Source of the DNA: Erodium maritimum
Lineage: Eukaryota; Streptophyta; Magnoliopsida; Geraniales; Geraniaceae
DNA length: 64,000 nt
Assembly: GCA_963921825.1 (NCBI GenBank)
Contig: OY997588.1
Coordinates: forward strand, 132,525,203 to 132,589,202
Reading direction: 5' to 3'
Shown here: in pieces, positions 1-11,572 of the stretch
How positions within the stretch are numbered: the first letter of the stretch is position 1
Layout of the letters: each line of letters begins with the position of its first letter
Program-made: the position numbers and the translations under genes
Notes under the pieces: model-generated
What the model saw: only the letters and a program-made list of their open reading frames with translations
The model's database searches: none
What the model was told of the DNA's origin: nothing

Positions 1-717
1 AAACACGGTTGGTGAGGGGTGTCGAGCTCCGTCATGATGGTGGCATGGCAAGGCGGTGGCTGGAGCACGACCTGGTGGCTCCTCCGTCCAGATCTGACAA
101 ATCGGCACCTCGCCGGCGACGGTTCCGCCTGGAATAGCTCGAATCGAGCTCGGGAAGAAGGGAGTAGGTGCGATGGTTCACGAATCGAGCTCTCCAGTCG
201 CAGGAACGCTCGGATTTGGCTCGGAGATGACAGGGTCGACCGAGGAACTCCGGCGCTGGCTCGAATCGAAGGGAAGAAGGGGCGGCGAGGGTCTTCTCTG
301 GGTTCTCTGGTACGGGGATGATGGAGAAGGAACCTCAACGCCACTCCGGTGAAGTGGAGAGGCCGGGGACGGTGCTGGTTCGTCTGACCGGAGAGAGAGG
401 ACGGCGGGTTCCTTGGCTGGTTCGAGACGTCGGGAGAGTGCGAGAGGAGAGGGGCGTCGTGCCTCGTTTTTCGTGTGTGCAAGGCAGCTGAAACGACGCG
501 TTCAGGTATAAAAGGCTAGGGTTTTCAGTGCTGCGTGGGTCTGGGCCGCGCGTAGCTGATTGGGCCTAAACTGGCCCAATCCCCCAATCTAGTCCAAATA
601 ACTTCTTTTCTCCTTTTTTTTTTTGATTTTTCCTTCTCAAATTTTGATTGTTACAAAAACACACCTCGACGTTTCAAATTGTACTTTACTACACTTTTAA
701 ACGAAGCGGGTTTTACA
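1..717 (-). mobile_element. Partial long-LTR fragment, family A
   Basis: Read on the minus strand, this segment starts at 717 with TGTAAAACCC and continues with an AACGTCG(A/G)GGT motif. It then has an A-rich tract and a 'tggcccaat' block, in the same order as the complete solo LTR at 28521-31390, which starts TGTAAAGCTC. The other end lies outside the window, so no target-site duplication can be tested. Short open frames inside, such as 19-321, are incidental and GC-rich. I infer the family from the start and shared blocks only, and a diverged relative is possible. Confidence 0.45.
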
Positions 718-1743
718 AGGGTTCCAACGCAATCGACAGAATCAATTTCCGACTTCTGAGCGATTTAATTCGCGTTTAAAGTTTCTAAACCCTTCATTTC
801 TAACTTTCACAATTTAATTCCATAATTCGTTCCGGGTGTGAATTATCGACTTGGAGATCGTCCAAAACCACCCGAACACGAAAAACCCGAGGCCCGAAAA
901 CGTGGGCCCCACACAGCCACAACGGAAAACATTTCTTTTCGCCCCAAAATGTTCCTAACGAACCCCAAACCTCAACCCAACCTTAATCAAACCATTTAAA
1001 CTCAAACCCTAAAATTTAAACGTTCCAATATGAAAATCAGTTAGGTTCTCACCGTAGGGAATGACGACGGGAGCTCGATTCTTCAACCGTTGAGACGATC
1101 CGCCGGTTGGATCGTCGGGAAATCTCAAAACCCCAACATTTTTCTCTTCTCTTTTCCCTTTTCTCCTTCTGTTTCTTCTCTCCACTTTCTCTCTCTAACT
1201 CTCTTCTTTTTTTCTAATTGCCGAGACCATTCACTTCTTTCCCTTTTTATTTTGTTTCAAAACACAACACTAACATTTAATTACCAAACTAAAACTCATC
1301 CTTTCTTTTTCTTTATTTTAAAAACCAACTACCACCACATTTATGACAAATGGCAAGTGGGTCCCACCCATTCGCGAAATTCGGCCGTCTCGGGCCCCGA
1401 ACGGGCACATTTTCCAAGAAATTATGAAACTTCATGGGCTAAAAGGAAACGGGTCAACTAAGACCTCTATGACGAAGGCTAAGCTTTTTGGATCCAAAAC
1501 GAGCCTCGAACGGACCAAAACGTCGCTCGGTTGACTTTTCCATCAAAAAGTCAACCTTTCCCAAATTGATCCTGAAAGTTTCCCTAAGTCCCCTAGAACT
1601 CACTTTGGTCGATATCGGGGTCAACTTAAGTCCGATATGACCCTCGGGGTCAAATTTAGGTTCATTTGGGTGTCTGTCCCAAAATTTAAAATTTTCCAGT
1701 TTTTCGCCGATTTGACTAGCGTTGACCGGGAGCGGTTCTTACA
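718..1743 (-). mobile_element. LTR-like fragment, family B
   Basis: On the minus strand this begins TGTAAGAACCGCTCCCGG at 1743 and runs as a non-coding sequence with repeated GTCAAC/GTTGAC blocks (about 1520-1740). A pyrimidine-rich stretch lies at 1130-1330. It looks like the 5' part of a long LTR that family A (ending at 717) interrupted. The pentamer after 717, 'agggt', would be the duplication, but its partner lies outside the window. No coding region is visible. The assignment rests on the TGTAAGA terminus and general LTR-like layout. Confidence 0.35.
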
Positions 1744-1944
1744 CCACAGCCGGAGCCGGCGAGGGAAGGGGGCGGCGGCTGGAAGGCTTAGAGATAGGGT
1801 TGCACAGAAACCGAGTCAGAGCTGTAAGTTCTTAAGAATGTACTTGTTACTTTTGTTAGGGGAAGCATGTTATAATTTTATATCTCAAACAGTAAATATA
1901 TACGTAATCCGATGAAAGCGTACAAACAAAACGGTAAACTTCAG
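1744..1944. other. Short flank between LTR fragment and LINE
   Basis: About 200 bases with no recognisable gene. They end with the possible 7-bp duplication 'acataat' (1945-1951) that precedes the LINE. Confidence 0.5.
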
Positions 1945-1972
1945 ACATAATAGACTCTAATATTATCCACTC

Positions 1973-4480
1973 TTGATCGAAAATACAACGCAACAGAGTG
2001 TGCCCATCTGTATTGATCTATCTTCCCTGGATTTCAAATCCCTATCCACTATTCAAGCACATGGTTTGGAACTTCTTTTTTCAGAATTAGAGGTTTGGGA
2101 GGCAATCAAAGCCTACAATGGTGAGAAATCCGCTGCCCTGACCGGTTTACTCTTAAATTTTATCAAGTCACTTGGAATATCATCAAAAAGGAAATTTTAG
2201 ATCTCATGGATCATGTTTATCAGGGTGAGGCACTAGGCAAGGGCCTAAACTCTACTTTTCTGACCTTAATTCCCAAGAATGGCTCCCTTATCACTTTTGA
2301 AGAATACAAACCTATTAGTCTCATCAACAGTGCCTACAAAATCATTTCTAAACTACTGGCAGCTAGACTCAAAAGAGTGATGAATACACTTGTTCATGAT
2401 GTTTAATCACGTTTTATTGCAGGAAGACAAATTATTGATGGTATTTTGATTGCCACTAAACTGATCCATTCCATTAAATCAACAAAGCAAGAAGTTATAG
2501 TCTTCAAGGTAGACTTTGAGAAAGCCTATGATCATGTTGATTGGGGGGGGGGGGGGGGGGCTTATTTAAAATTCTCAAGATCATGGGGTTTGGAGAATTA
2601 TGGATCTCCTGGCGAAGAATTGTGCGAATGCTTGGGTCTCAGTTCTCATAAATGGATCACCATCTGAAGATTTTCCTTTAGAAAGAGGTCTCAGGAAGGT
2701 TTGCTCCTTATCTCCCCTACTATTTTCATTGTTAGTAGAAACTCTTCGCCAACTTATGACCAAAGGTATTCAAATGGGAATGTTCTCAAGGATCAAGTGT
2801 AATGAACAAGGTCCTGAGATTTCTCATCTGCAATTTGCAGATGACACACTTATTTTCTTAAAGGAAGGAATTCAACAAGCCCAATATTTGAAGCACATTC
2901 TCAAGTGTTTACAAAAGGCAACAGGCTTGAAAATAAATTTCTCTAAATCCGAAGTTTTGCTACTAAACCCCATCACTGTTTCTGTGGAGTAAATCACTGG
3001 GATCTTAGGCTGCTCTCCAATGGAACTTCCTTTTGATTATCTTGGCTTCCAACTAGGAGCTAATCCCAAAAGAAAAAAGACATTTGAACCTATCATCAAA
3101 AAGTTCAAGAAGAAGCTTGGTCTATGGCAAACTAAATCCAGATCCTTTGGTGGGAGGATCACTTTAATTAAATCCTCTCTGACTTCTCTCCACCTCTTCT
3201 ACATGTCTTTATACAAAGCCCCTAAGGGTGTCATCAAGGAAATGGAGCAGTGGCAGAGGAGATTTTTATGGAATGGTACTATCTCCAAGAAAGTCTTACA
3301 CGAAGTAAACTGGGATAAGGTTTGTAGGCCTAAAGAAGCTGGAGGCTTGGGAATAAAGAACTTACATATTATGAACAAGGCACTTTTGGCAAAATGGTGG
3401 TGGAGATTTGCCTTGGAGAATGATTCTCTTTGGAAGCAACTATTGTGTGCCAAATAGGGCTGGGATTGCACTGAATGAGATTTGTCTAAATTCATACTGC
3501 ATGATGGACAATGCTTCTTGAGACATATTGAGTCTCTTCTTTGGTTTCCTAAGTTTGCAACTGCTTTTGGGGCTGAGGGTTTACAATGGTCAGTAGTTTC
3601 AGGCAACAATGTACACTTCTGGGAAGACATTTGGATTACTGATAGCCCTCTCAGATTGGTCTTTCAAAGACTATATCACTTGAATGCACGGAAGAATGCC
3701 CTGGTTTCACAATGTAATTTTAATGGGGAATGGATCTTGATCTTCAGAAGAGATCTCAGGGGTTGGGAGATTGATCAATTTTGGGAACTCTGTGATCTTC
3801 TCAACAATTTTAAGAACTTATCCTTGGGAGTGGACAAGGTCACTTGGATTCATGATCAAAAAGGTTTCAAAGTTCATAAAATGTACCAAGTATTAGATGA
3901 TCCCATTGATTTATCCTTGGACTGGCATGTCTTACTTTGGGCTCCATTACTTTGTCCAAAAGTTGCACCATTTGCTTGGTTGATGTGCTTACAAGCTATT
4001 CCTACAAAATGTTTCCTACTGGCAAGGGGGTTATATTCTGGGAACATATGGTGCCCAATGTGCTCTGAAGAGCCTGAAGATCGGGACCATTTATTTTTGG
4101 GTTGTCATGTTGCCTTCAGAGTTTGGAATTTATGCCTGGACTGGTGGGGTATCAAGACTGCATTATCTGAAACAATTATGAACTGGTTTATATCTTGGAA
4201 CCATCTGGGACCTGGCAATATTAGGAAGCATTGGAGTTGGCTGGCTTCTATCATCATATGGAGAATATGGATCAGCAGGACACAATTGGATTTTCAACAA
4301 TAAACCTATCCATGCTGAACACATTTTTCAAATGATCCAAAATGACTCTTATCAAATTCTATGGGCACATTTCAAGAAGAATCAATCCTTCTCCTTTTTG
4401 GATTGGATTATTGACCCTAAGAAATCAATTTCCTCTCTCAGAAAGGCTAGGAGATCACACTCATTGGATCAAAGTTGATT
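1973..4480 (+). pseudogene. LINE reverse transcriptase pseudogene (RT plus zf-RVT)
   Basis: The coding frame breaks into pieces at about 1973-2200, 2206-2406, 2446-2590, 2600-2992, 3020-3457 and 3482-4480. Visible RT landmarks in order are EYKPISLINSAYKIISK, the first catalytic region KVDFEKAYDHVDW (about 2507-2545), and the YxDD-type box LQFADDTLIF (about 2830). The zf-RVT region follows, with Cys/His spacing WCPMCSEEPEDRDHLFLGC near 4050-4105. The catalytic Asp pair is retained. Breaks include a stop at 2403, an 18-base G run at 2543-2560 and further shifts and stops. It has no RNase H region, unlike the LINE at 10956-15600. It cannot make a working enzyme. Confidence 0.85.
2543..2560 (+). 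repeat. G18 homopolymer inside the RT frame
   Basis: Eighteen consecutive G follow the codons for YDHVDW and shift the frame. The length may be imprecise because homopolymers are prone to sequencing error. Confidence 0.9.
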
Positions 4481-5281
4481 GCTTGGGACTCAAGACATAA
4501 TCTCTGTTATTTCTCTTGGGTCCTTTACAAATTTACTGGGGTATTTAGGGTCAGGGTGGATTAGGGGGAGGTTTGGGTACTGTGGTGAGAATGGTGAGGA
4601 ATATGTGGGCACTCTTTCTCTTTCTGTATTCTGGTGTGAGGGATAGTCTCTTTTATATGATCAAGGGTTTTAAACTTTTCCCTAGTGTGTGGGTGGAACA
4701 TTTTCTAGGTTGAGTGCTGAGTTTTGGTCCTTCAATGCATTTTGTAAAATACAGTTGTGTTTCCTTCATTGTTGCAGGTGCAGTTCTACTAGTCTGAAAG
4801 AGGAATTTACATTGCTAACATAGTGAATTTTCCCTTTGAGTTTTCTGGTTGTTGCTTGATTTGGATGGCCTCAGGTCTGATTGTAGAAGAAGGAAAAGCT
4901 CCTGTTGCTGCATGATATTTGTTGATCTCTGAAGTTGTATGTTTGTATAACTTGAGGGGGGGGATCTGCAAAAAAGGGGTGATAATGGTGGGTATATTTT
5001 GGTTGACAATATCTTGTATGATATTTATGCTTTACAGCCCTCCTAGTTGTTTTGAGGGTTTGGGAATGTACTAAAGGTTGGGGTAGTCTTTTGTAAAGTT
5101 TAATTACTTGAGTGACAAGTAATAAGTTTGGTTAATTTGTAATGTTTGAAACATTTGTGGGGGCTAAAAATGCTCTCTAGGTTGTAATGTTCACTTGAGG
5201 GTTCTACCCTTGACCTTGTTTTTCATTCCGAAAACTTGGTTTATAAAATTTTTAAAAATTTGCGGATAAAAAAAACATAAT

Positions 5282-6500
5282 GTGCCCCAAAACGTGCAAT
5301 AACATTGTACGACAAAAGTGCAACATAAAAGTGCACACCAAAAATGCAACTAGTGTACATTAAAAGTGCAACTAGTGCAGTTATTCGGCCCGGAGACGCC
5401 ACGACCAAACCAAAACTTTACAACAAAGAACAAAAAAGGAAGCTTGAAATGTGACCATGCCTCCTTGGGATCCAACCACGTCGACTATCTCAGTACTCCT
5501 CCATCTGACTTTGATCACCGGTATCTGAAGAACATCGTCGGAAAACACTAAGTTTCACACATAGCGCTCTAACTCCCCTCACCACATCACCTATTCTATA
5601 ATCGGAGAATAAATCTGAAGCTGCTTCAGCGGACTCTGCTGGTCAACACCGTAAAAATAGATAGCAAAACGAAAAAACTGAAGGAACCAAAATTGGTAGA
5701 GGAGAAAAAGAGCATGTTGAGAACGAAAGTGGCTATGACCAGCGAAATAGAAACCCTAAGAAAAGGTGACGAAGGAGAAGGGATTGGGCTCTGCCGGTAA
5801 CAACTAAGACAAAGCTACGATCACGATCGACGGGAGCAAGAGATCGAAAGAGAGGAAAAAATTGAGGGATAGGATTTTTTGTATTTGTAGAGCGAAAGAG
5901 GGGATGATTGTTTGCATAAATACTTGTTACTTGATGATGTTTGTTTTTCCTTATTTCAAAAGTTTGTTATTATAGAAGATAGTGGAGGGTTAATCTGTAA
6001 TTTCCGATTTTTCTTTGATTAACGGTCTCATTCTTTGAAATATTGACTTGTAGCTTAGGCTATATGTCGCCATGTTTTTCTTTCTTTATTCTCGGCATTG
6101 ACAATTCTATAAGATTAGTTTGCGCATATTTGGTTACACTAGCTTTTGTTCCAGTTAACAGTAAAACCTAATTACAAACAAATTACATCATTTGTCAAAA
6201 AAGAAACTAAATTGACATTAGAAATGTTACTCAATTAGTTCTTCAATGACTGAATAGATCTCTACACCGATTTTTTTTGTTTGAATTCCTAAATGATCCT
6301 GAAATTGATCCCAAAATAAAACATGTTTATATTTTTATCCTTTGGTCTTCATGTAACAATAACAATGACCCAATAAAATGTCAAATAGCTGATAACAAAA
6401 CAATAATTTAAAACACTGGACTTCATAAGACAACTAGGGAAAGGATTATTCTTGAGTTTTTATACTCTTTCTCCATAATTCCAAATCAGTATGTATTTTA
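5282..6500. other. Gene-free spacer with a short minisatellite
   Basis: Positions 5318-5375 carry several imperfect copies of an 'aaaagtgcaac' unit. The rest, about 5400-5900, is moderately GC-rich with no long frame, followed by AT-rich sequence. I see no gene, RNA or element end. Confidence 0.5.
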
Positions 6501-6529
6501 TGCATTTTAAAGGTACAAAATTATATAGT

Positions 6530-7340
6530 TGTATCGTTGCGATTGAGGTTTGTTTTCGTCGCTGTAGAGGTCGCATGCTCGAGTTTGGTGGCTCCGTTCG
6601 TGGATCTGGCTTTCTGGAGCAGATCTATGATTCTGTTCCTCGGCTGCTTTGAGTTCCCACATCCCGACCGTTCCAGCTCTCTTCTTCCTCAAGCTGTGGT
6701 CTGGAGATTCAGGGATCTTCAGGTTCCGGTTTCCTCCCTCGGTTATTCTCCGGGTGCTGGACAGAGATGGACTCTTCTAGAGCGCCTTGAAGACTACATG
6801 CGCTATCTGATGGAGCTTTGCTACTACGCACCGGTGAAAGGCCAGTTGTGGTAGCCTGAGCTTGTTTCGTCGGAGCTCGGTTCAGCTAGGTTAAGGTATT
6901 TTTTGGTTCCTTTAGCTACTCTGTTTCTTTTGCGTCTGATGGCTGGATTCTTCCCGAAGTGGGACTCTTTTCTCGACAATCTCTACCCGGATAGAGGGGT
7001 TCAGATCTAGCCTGCCTTCCAAGGCTGCTGATAGGTGTTGGCCTCAGCTTCTCGTCGCTTGATTTGCAGTGTGAGTTTGGTTTCCGGCTCTGGCTCTCGG
7101 ACCTGGATTCGACCTTCTCCTCCCGGACTTCGACTGAAGTGCTTTTTGACTCCGTTGTTGGCTATTGTGGTGAGGTAGACACTCTCTCCTTCTCTCTGAT
7201 TGGTTCTTTTTCTACATTCTTCCCTGTGATTCTGTCGATTGGCTTCTTCTTCTCGACTGTGTGTTGTGGGTCGAGCTCGCCGGTAAGTGTTGGCACCAAC
7301 GAGTCTTCATGGCTTCTCTGTTTCAATCCTTCCTAAATCC
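6530..7340. other. GC-richer segment, possible retroposon remnant
   Basis: An 800-base segment richer in GC than its flanks, with short open frames (6537-6854 and 7064-7336) that I do not recognise. Its composition and CTTCTTCC/CGGTTCC texture resemble the leader regions of the LINE derivatives in this window. No terminus, tail or target duplication was found, so it remains unassigned. Confidence 0.3.
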
Positions 7341-7439
7341 TATTAACTTAATTACGGGTTAGGTGACTTCCCTGTGATACAGATCCACCTCGTCTTCGTC
7401 TGTCCTATGCTAGCATAATGAGCGCTATTAGTGTTGATC

Positions 7440-8630
7440 GTCAGCGTCCCTAGGGATGGGCTTGCCCACTAGGTAGTCGTACCCAGAAAGTTGGAACACG
7501 GGTGTGCTTATAGGACCTTAGTGTTTAGCTTGTGCCTCATTCCATCCTGCGTTAAGGAGCAAAATCGTGTGTCGTATAGAGGTGACGATTAGGGTGTCCC
7601 CTCTCACACCTTCTATTCTAATATTTTTCGAAAAGAATACCCACTGCCTCACCCTAGGAGGGTGGGCTCAATGTCAGGACATCGCAGAGCCAATCCACTA
7701 TGTTGTCCTCTAAGACCGACCACACGAGACTACTAATCCGCTACCGAAAATGACATCAACATATGAATCTCTAATTCGACGCCCACCTGGAACTTCGGAC
7801 ATGAATCCAACACATCCACCCATCAGACCCGTAAGCGGGTCGTGACTTAGAGGCACCCCACGTACATCCTCCAAAGGAAATTTCAGACTTTCGGGAGCAC
7901 TTTTTAAGTTCTAAATCTTTCTCGAAATATCGGAATGGGTAAATTGGGTATGAGGAACAAGCACAAGTAACTCGTAAGTCGAACGCACCGAGAAGTTCCT
8001 TATTGATTCCCCCACCCAGTACCACTAGTCCGAATGAGCAGAAGTGCTGATGGGGAAGGAAAGCATGGATTTGATTTCCCGTCCATTGAAGAGGTCCCTA
8101 ATGACCTCCTCAATCTAGTGACGATTTTCTGATGTCATAAGACCTGTGACATGACGATGCTCCAATTGAGCACCAGACGAGCAGATCTAGGGGTTAAAAC
8201 CCGCCAACCACGCAACATAGACGTGGTGGTCCTAGTACCGACCGACCTACTACTTCCTTGCTTAAAAGGTGTTAGGCCGACATAATGCTCAACCAGATAA
8301 AGCTCTTATTAGGACCTTTCTTCGCCTCCCAAGATGACGAGTCTAGGAAACACATGACCTTCATCACTATTACAACAAGACTAGTTAACTCCGTCAGAAG
8401 TTTCCACAACTTCTTAGCCAACAAAGTCGTGTTAAAGTCTTCCAATTTCCTGATCCCCAGCCTTCCTATCTCCTTCGGGAAGGACATGACCAACCAAGAT
8501 TTACAGATAAAGGGGTTATCACTACCTCACGATGACCACCACGAGAACCTAGCCAAAGCGACATTAATCTTTTTCACATGTCTTGTTGGAGAAGAATCAC
8601 ACTCATGACGTATTTAGGAGAAGCATCACA
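7440..8630 (-). pseudogene. LINE RT C-terminal fragment
   Basis: Read on the minus strand, 8493-8272 encodes the thumb/connection region of a plant LINE polymerase (RLGIRKLEDFNTTLLAKKLW, then FLDSSSWEAKKGPNKSFIW). Further downstream, about 8110-7950, comes the pre-zf-RVT pattern: FNGREIKSML, WYWVGESIRNFSVRSTYELL. Several stops and frameshifts separate these pieces, and the signal fades beyond 7700. No RT catalytic box is present because the upstream part is missing. It is a dead fragment, and its borders at both ends are approximate. Confidence 0.65.
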
Positions 8631-8701
8631 CGCATGACCGCCACAGCACCGTTCCATCTTATTAATGATTTCATAATTATTTATACATATTTTGTGTCTA
8701 C

Positions 8702-10330
8702 TTTTTTTGGAGCGAAAGGTAGTACTATTATTAATATTTAAAGAGAGTCAGTACATAGAATACGCCCCTAGAAGGTCCATTTCAACAAAGTTTATGGCAT
8801 GTTGTTGTTGCCACACACAACTTTGAAACAACAGAAAGGAAACTAAAATACATTATTGTCTACACGCTGCTTGATCTTATGAAGGGGACTCTTCTCGTCA
8901 TGAGGAGTGCGATCGAACTTGATCTCAACAATGCAAATGGGAGGACAGACTTTCATCAAGGAACTCTCCTTGGTATGGTCCCTGAAGCGTTGGGGGTCTA
9001 TCATTCCTCCTGGCGAGACTACTTACCAGCCCTCGCTTGATCTTTTCGGGGTTGTCCAACGGACCCTATCTTTATTCCCAACGCCCTAGATGAGGTAGTT
9101 CATGAAGTGCAGATCAACCTACCCGTCGAGCATTGGCCTTCCTCCCAAGGGACCCGTAATGTCTCCCTATTCTCATTCACTGTACCCCACAGGTTAGGTA
9201 TAGTGATCGGGGTTACAATCGAGCCTCTTTCTCGAGGTAAGAGTTCTTTAGATATAGTGGTCGGGATCAAGTAACAAAATCTTGGTGGGATGGATGTTTT
9301 CTCCTTGGTCTCCCAATCAGTAGTATAATTCTTCCCTAAGGTATCCGATTTGAACTCTAAGAGCGAATTCTCAAACCGAGGAACCACTAGAATCTCTCGA
9401 TCATAGCCCTGGACCACATGACCAATCCTACCACAGTTATAGCAGAAAGTAGGTAGTTTGGTATAGGTCAGGTAAACCCAAATTGGATCCAAGAATTCTT
9501 GGAACCTCAACAGTAGGGACCGACGCAGGGACCGATCCAAGGCCATCCAAAACCGCATTTTCATCGCTCCTTCCCAGTAGAACCCTCATTTATCACATGG
9601 GACATCCACACATTACCCTAAGGCAGCTCCAATGGTTTTTCCAGTGAACTGCGTCCGAACTAAGGATGGCAGACCCTTCTCGTTTACCTACTGTCACTGA
9701 CGGTCCAGTTTAGGAAGCTCATGTGCCAACAGATCAGTATTGCTGAGCATCAGATGATTTCCACTGAAGCACCATGGTTCATTCCTCCGAACCCAAGTCC
9801 GAGACTCTTGTGATTCGAAGTAGAAGGCGAAGCTCCCGGGCTCTATATCCTTGACCACCAGTCCCGACGCCGATCGACCCCATGCCTTGGTAATGATCCG
9901 TAACATGAAATCTTTCCGAGGGGGGTCGCAGAGCTAAGAATTTCCCGGCCATGCCGAAGTGTTTACGAGCAATGATGGTGGGGTACACAACAGGGTGAAC
10001 GGGACGACCACATCAATGTCGTCATCATCTGTGATAGAGCAGGCCGAGAATCCCTCTTGGAGGGTGGCCATGAGTGATTCCTCCCCTTATGGAGGTTGTA
10101 TGTCGAACGGAACCAGATGAATCTCCCCCAATGATCGCCACGAGTCACCCTGCGGCGACACCGTGACTAGCAGAGCAGCACAGGTGGGAGGCGATGGTAA
10201 GGAAACCGGAATCTACAGCTATGCCTAGCCCTCGAGCCTCAAGAAAACAGGATCATCCTGATGTACTGGGTGGATCCCTGACAATAGTAGTTGTGGAGAG
10301 GGGGTTAGGGTTAGAACCTTAATTGGACGT
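8702..10330 (-). mobile_element. Short LINE derivative: ORF1 region fused to a LINE 3' tail
   Basis: On the minus strand a GC-rich leader (about 10330-10000) is followed by a DUF4283-type region (about 9988-9694, with the pattern FAFYF...WVRRNEPWCF) and a zinc-knuckle region (9564-9100). A non-coding 3' part then ends ACCTTTCGCTCC plus A7 at 8720-8702. No endonuclease or RT lies between the knuckle and the tail. The same tail motif closes the elements at 10956-15600 and 25263-26343. The 5' border and target duplication were not found, so an internally deleted full LINE is equally possible. Confidence 0.6.
9100..9988 (-). pseudogene. LINE ORF1-like DUF4283 / zinc knuckle remnant
   Basis: These fragments encode a nucleic-acid-binding ORF1-type protein of plant LINEs. 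The DUF4283-like half is split over two frames (9988-9779 and 9906-9694). The CCHC knuckle follows as FCYNCGRIGH, where the last zinc ligand expected four residues after His is Tyr in VVQGYDRE. The loss fits a single G-to-A change. The frame is broken several times, so no intact protein is made. Confidence 0.65.
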
Positions 10331-10940
10331 CCCTTTTTTATTTCGCGACGTCCCCTTTTTTATTTCGCCGACAAGACGGCGATAGAGTAATATCACATTA
10401 CTCCTTTTTAAAAAATATATCATATTACAATGTAAACCGTTAAAATATCATATTACAATGTAAACCATTAAAGTAATAGTAACACGAAGGTCAAATGTAA
10501 TTATAGCAATTCATATTAAATAAAAGACTAATTAATACATTTTTGAAAGTTTAAACTCGGGTTAAACTAATTGTATTTTTAGTAGCATTTAACTCATCAA
10601 TGTTATTTTGAAAAGTTTTGTACATGGGGGCTGAATTCAAAAGTCTCGTCCCTTCTAGATCATGCATTAACATACAGTAAGCAAAATAATAATTACAGGA
10701 GACTAAGAGCTGGTTTTTCCTGATTCCTAGCTTTAGGGTACTGTTAAACATCTAAAAGCATTACGAACTTTTCTTTTTGAACCAGAGAATTTGTATTTGA
10801 AAAAAAAAATGAGGTACAACTGGATTATACAAGGGAGGAGACAAATAGTAAAAAAAATTCTAAACTGACAGAGGAAAAATCAAATAAAAACTTATTCTTA
10901 ACGTAAAAATTGTTAGAACTCATTCAAGCTATTCATTTAA
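10331..10940. other. AT-rich spacer with a small tandem duplication
   Basis: No gene is visible. Positions 10412-10472 hold two imperfect copies of an approximately 30-bp unit containing 'atcatattacaatgtaaacc'. Confidence 0.5.
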
Positions 10941-10955
10941 TAAATAGATGGATGA
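10941..10955 (+). repeat. Left target-site duplication of the LINE
   Basis: The 15-mer taaatagatggatga recurs at 15601-15615 directly after the element's A-rich tail. The long, perfect match fixes both ends of the insertion. Confidence 0.85.
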
Positions 10956-11021
10956 TATAACAATTAACTCAGTCTAGTTAAATATTAATTCACGATTGAG
11001 ATATCGTCTGCTAGGGTTTCT

Positions 11022-11570
11022 GTGTGTAGTCAATCCCGAAATTCCCTCTCCCGGCGTAGTTACGGTACTCCTCTCCCGCTCTTGGCTCAGGTTCCCTCGG
11101 CCTCCTCGCCGTCGATTCTACCTGTCCCTTGCCTGGATGAGATTGAATCGCAAGAGCCTTCGCCTGCGTGCCTATGGGCACGAGGGTACCCCTCTGCTTT
11201 ACGCCGCCATCGTCATGTCCTCAGCCAACCCCCAATCTCGACTCCGGTTGCTCGGAGCTCCAGCTATCTGCAGAATGGATATCAGGGTCTGAGCTTTATC
11301 TCCCTGCTGCAGACGAGTAATTATGATGCCCCTTTGCGAGGGTCGGGCCCGAGACCGGACCAGAATCCCTCTTTGCCGATTCCTGTAGCAGCTCCCCTTG
11401 TTTCTGATCCTGCTTTTGATGGAATAACGTTGCAAGGACATATGGGGACTCGAATTCGGACCCAATCAGACTCACCCCCATTCTCATCGCCCTCTCCTGC
11501 GAGAGTGCCACAGCGAAGTTGGGACCCGAGTCCTAGGGCTCCGTCAATGCGGTCTAAGCCTGATCTTTGA
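11022..11570 (+). pseudogene. LINE ORF1-like frame
   Basis: A 182-codon frame rich in Ser, Pro and Arg at the 5' end of the element. I see no DUF4283 pattern or CCHC knuckle, which are usual in plant LINE ORF1, so the RNA-binding part is either deleted or too diverged. The endonuclease region begins immediately downstream, overlapping the stop of this frame. Its role as ORF1 is inferred from position only. Confidence 0.4.
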
Positions 11571-11572
11571 AT

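Larger units (their letters stand above)
1952..5274 (+). mobile_element. 5'-truncated L1-like LINE
   Basis: This is a non-LTR retrotransposon copy lacking ORF1 and the endonuclease. It enters in the region before the reverse transcriptase, carries RT and a C-terminal zf-RVT region (1973-4480), and has a long 3' UTR to an A-rich tail at about 5263-5275. The 3' UTR ends 'ttgcggataaaaaaaa', preceded by a 'gagggttct...cccttg' block. Both recur at the end of the retroposon at 46329-47625. The flanks share 'acataat' (1945-1951 and 5275-5281), a short candidate target-site duplication. The 5' truncation fits target-primed reverse transcription that stopped early. Confidence 0.8.
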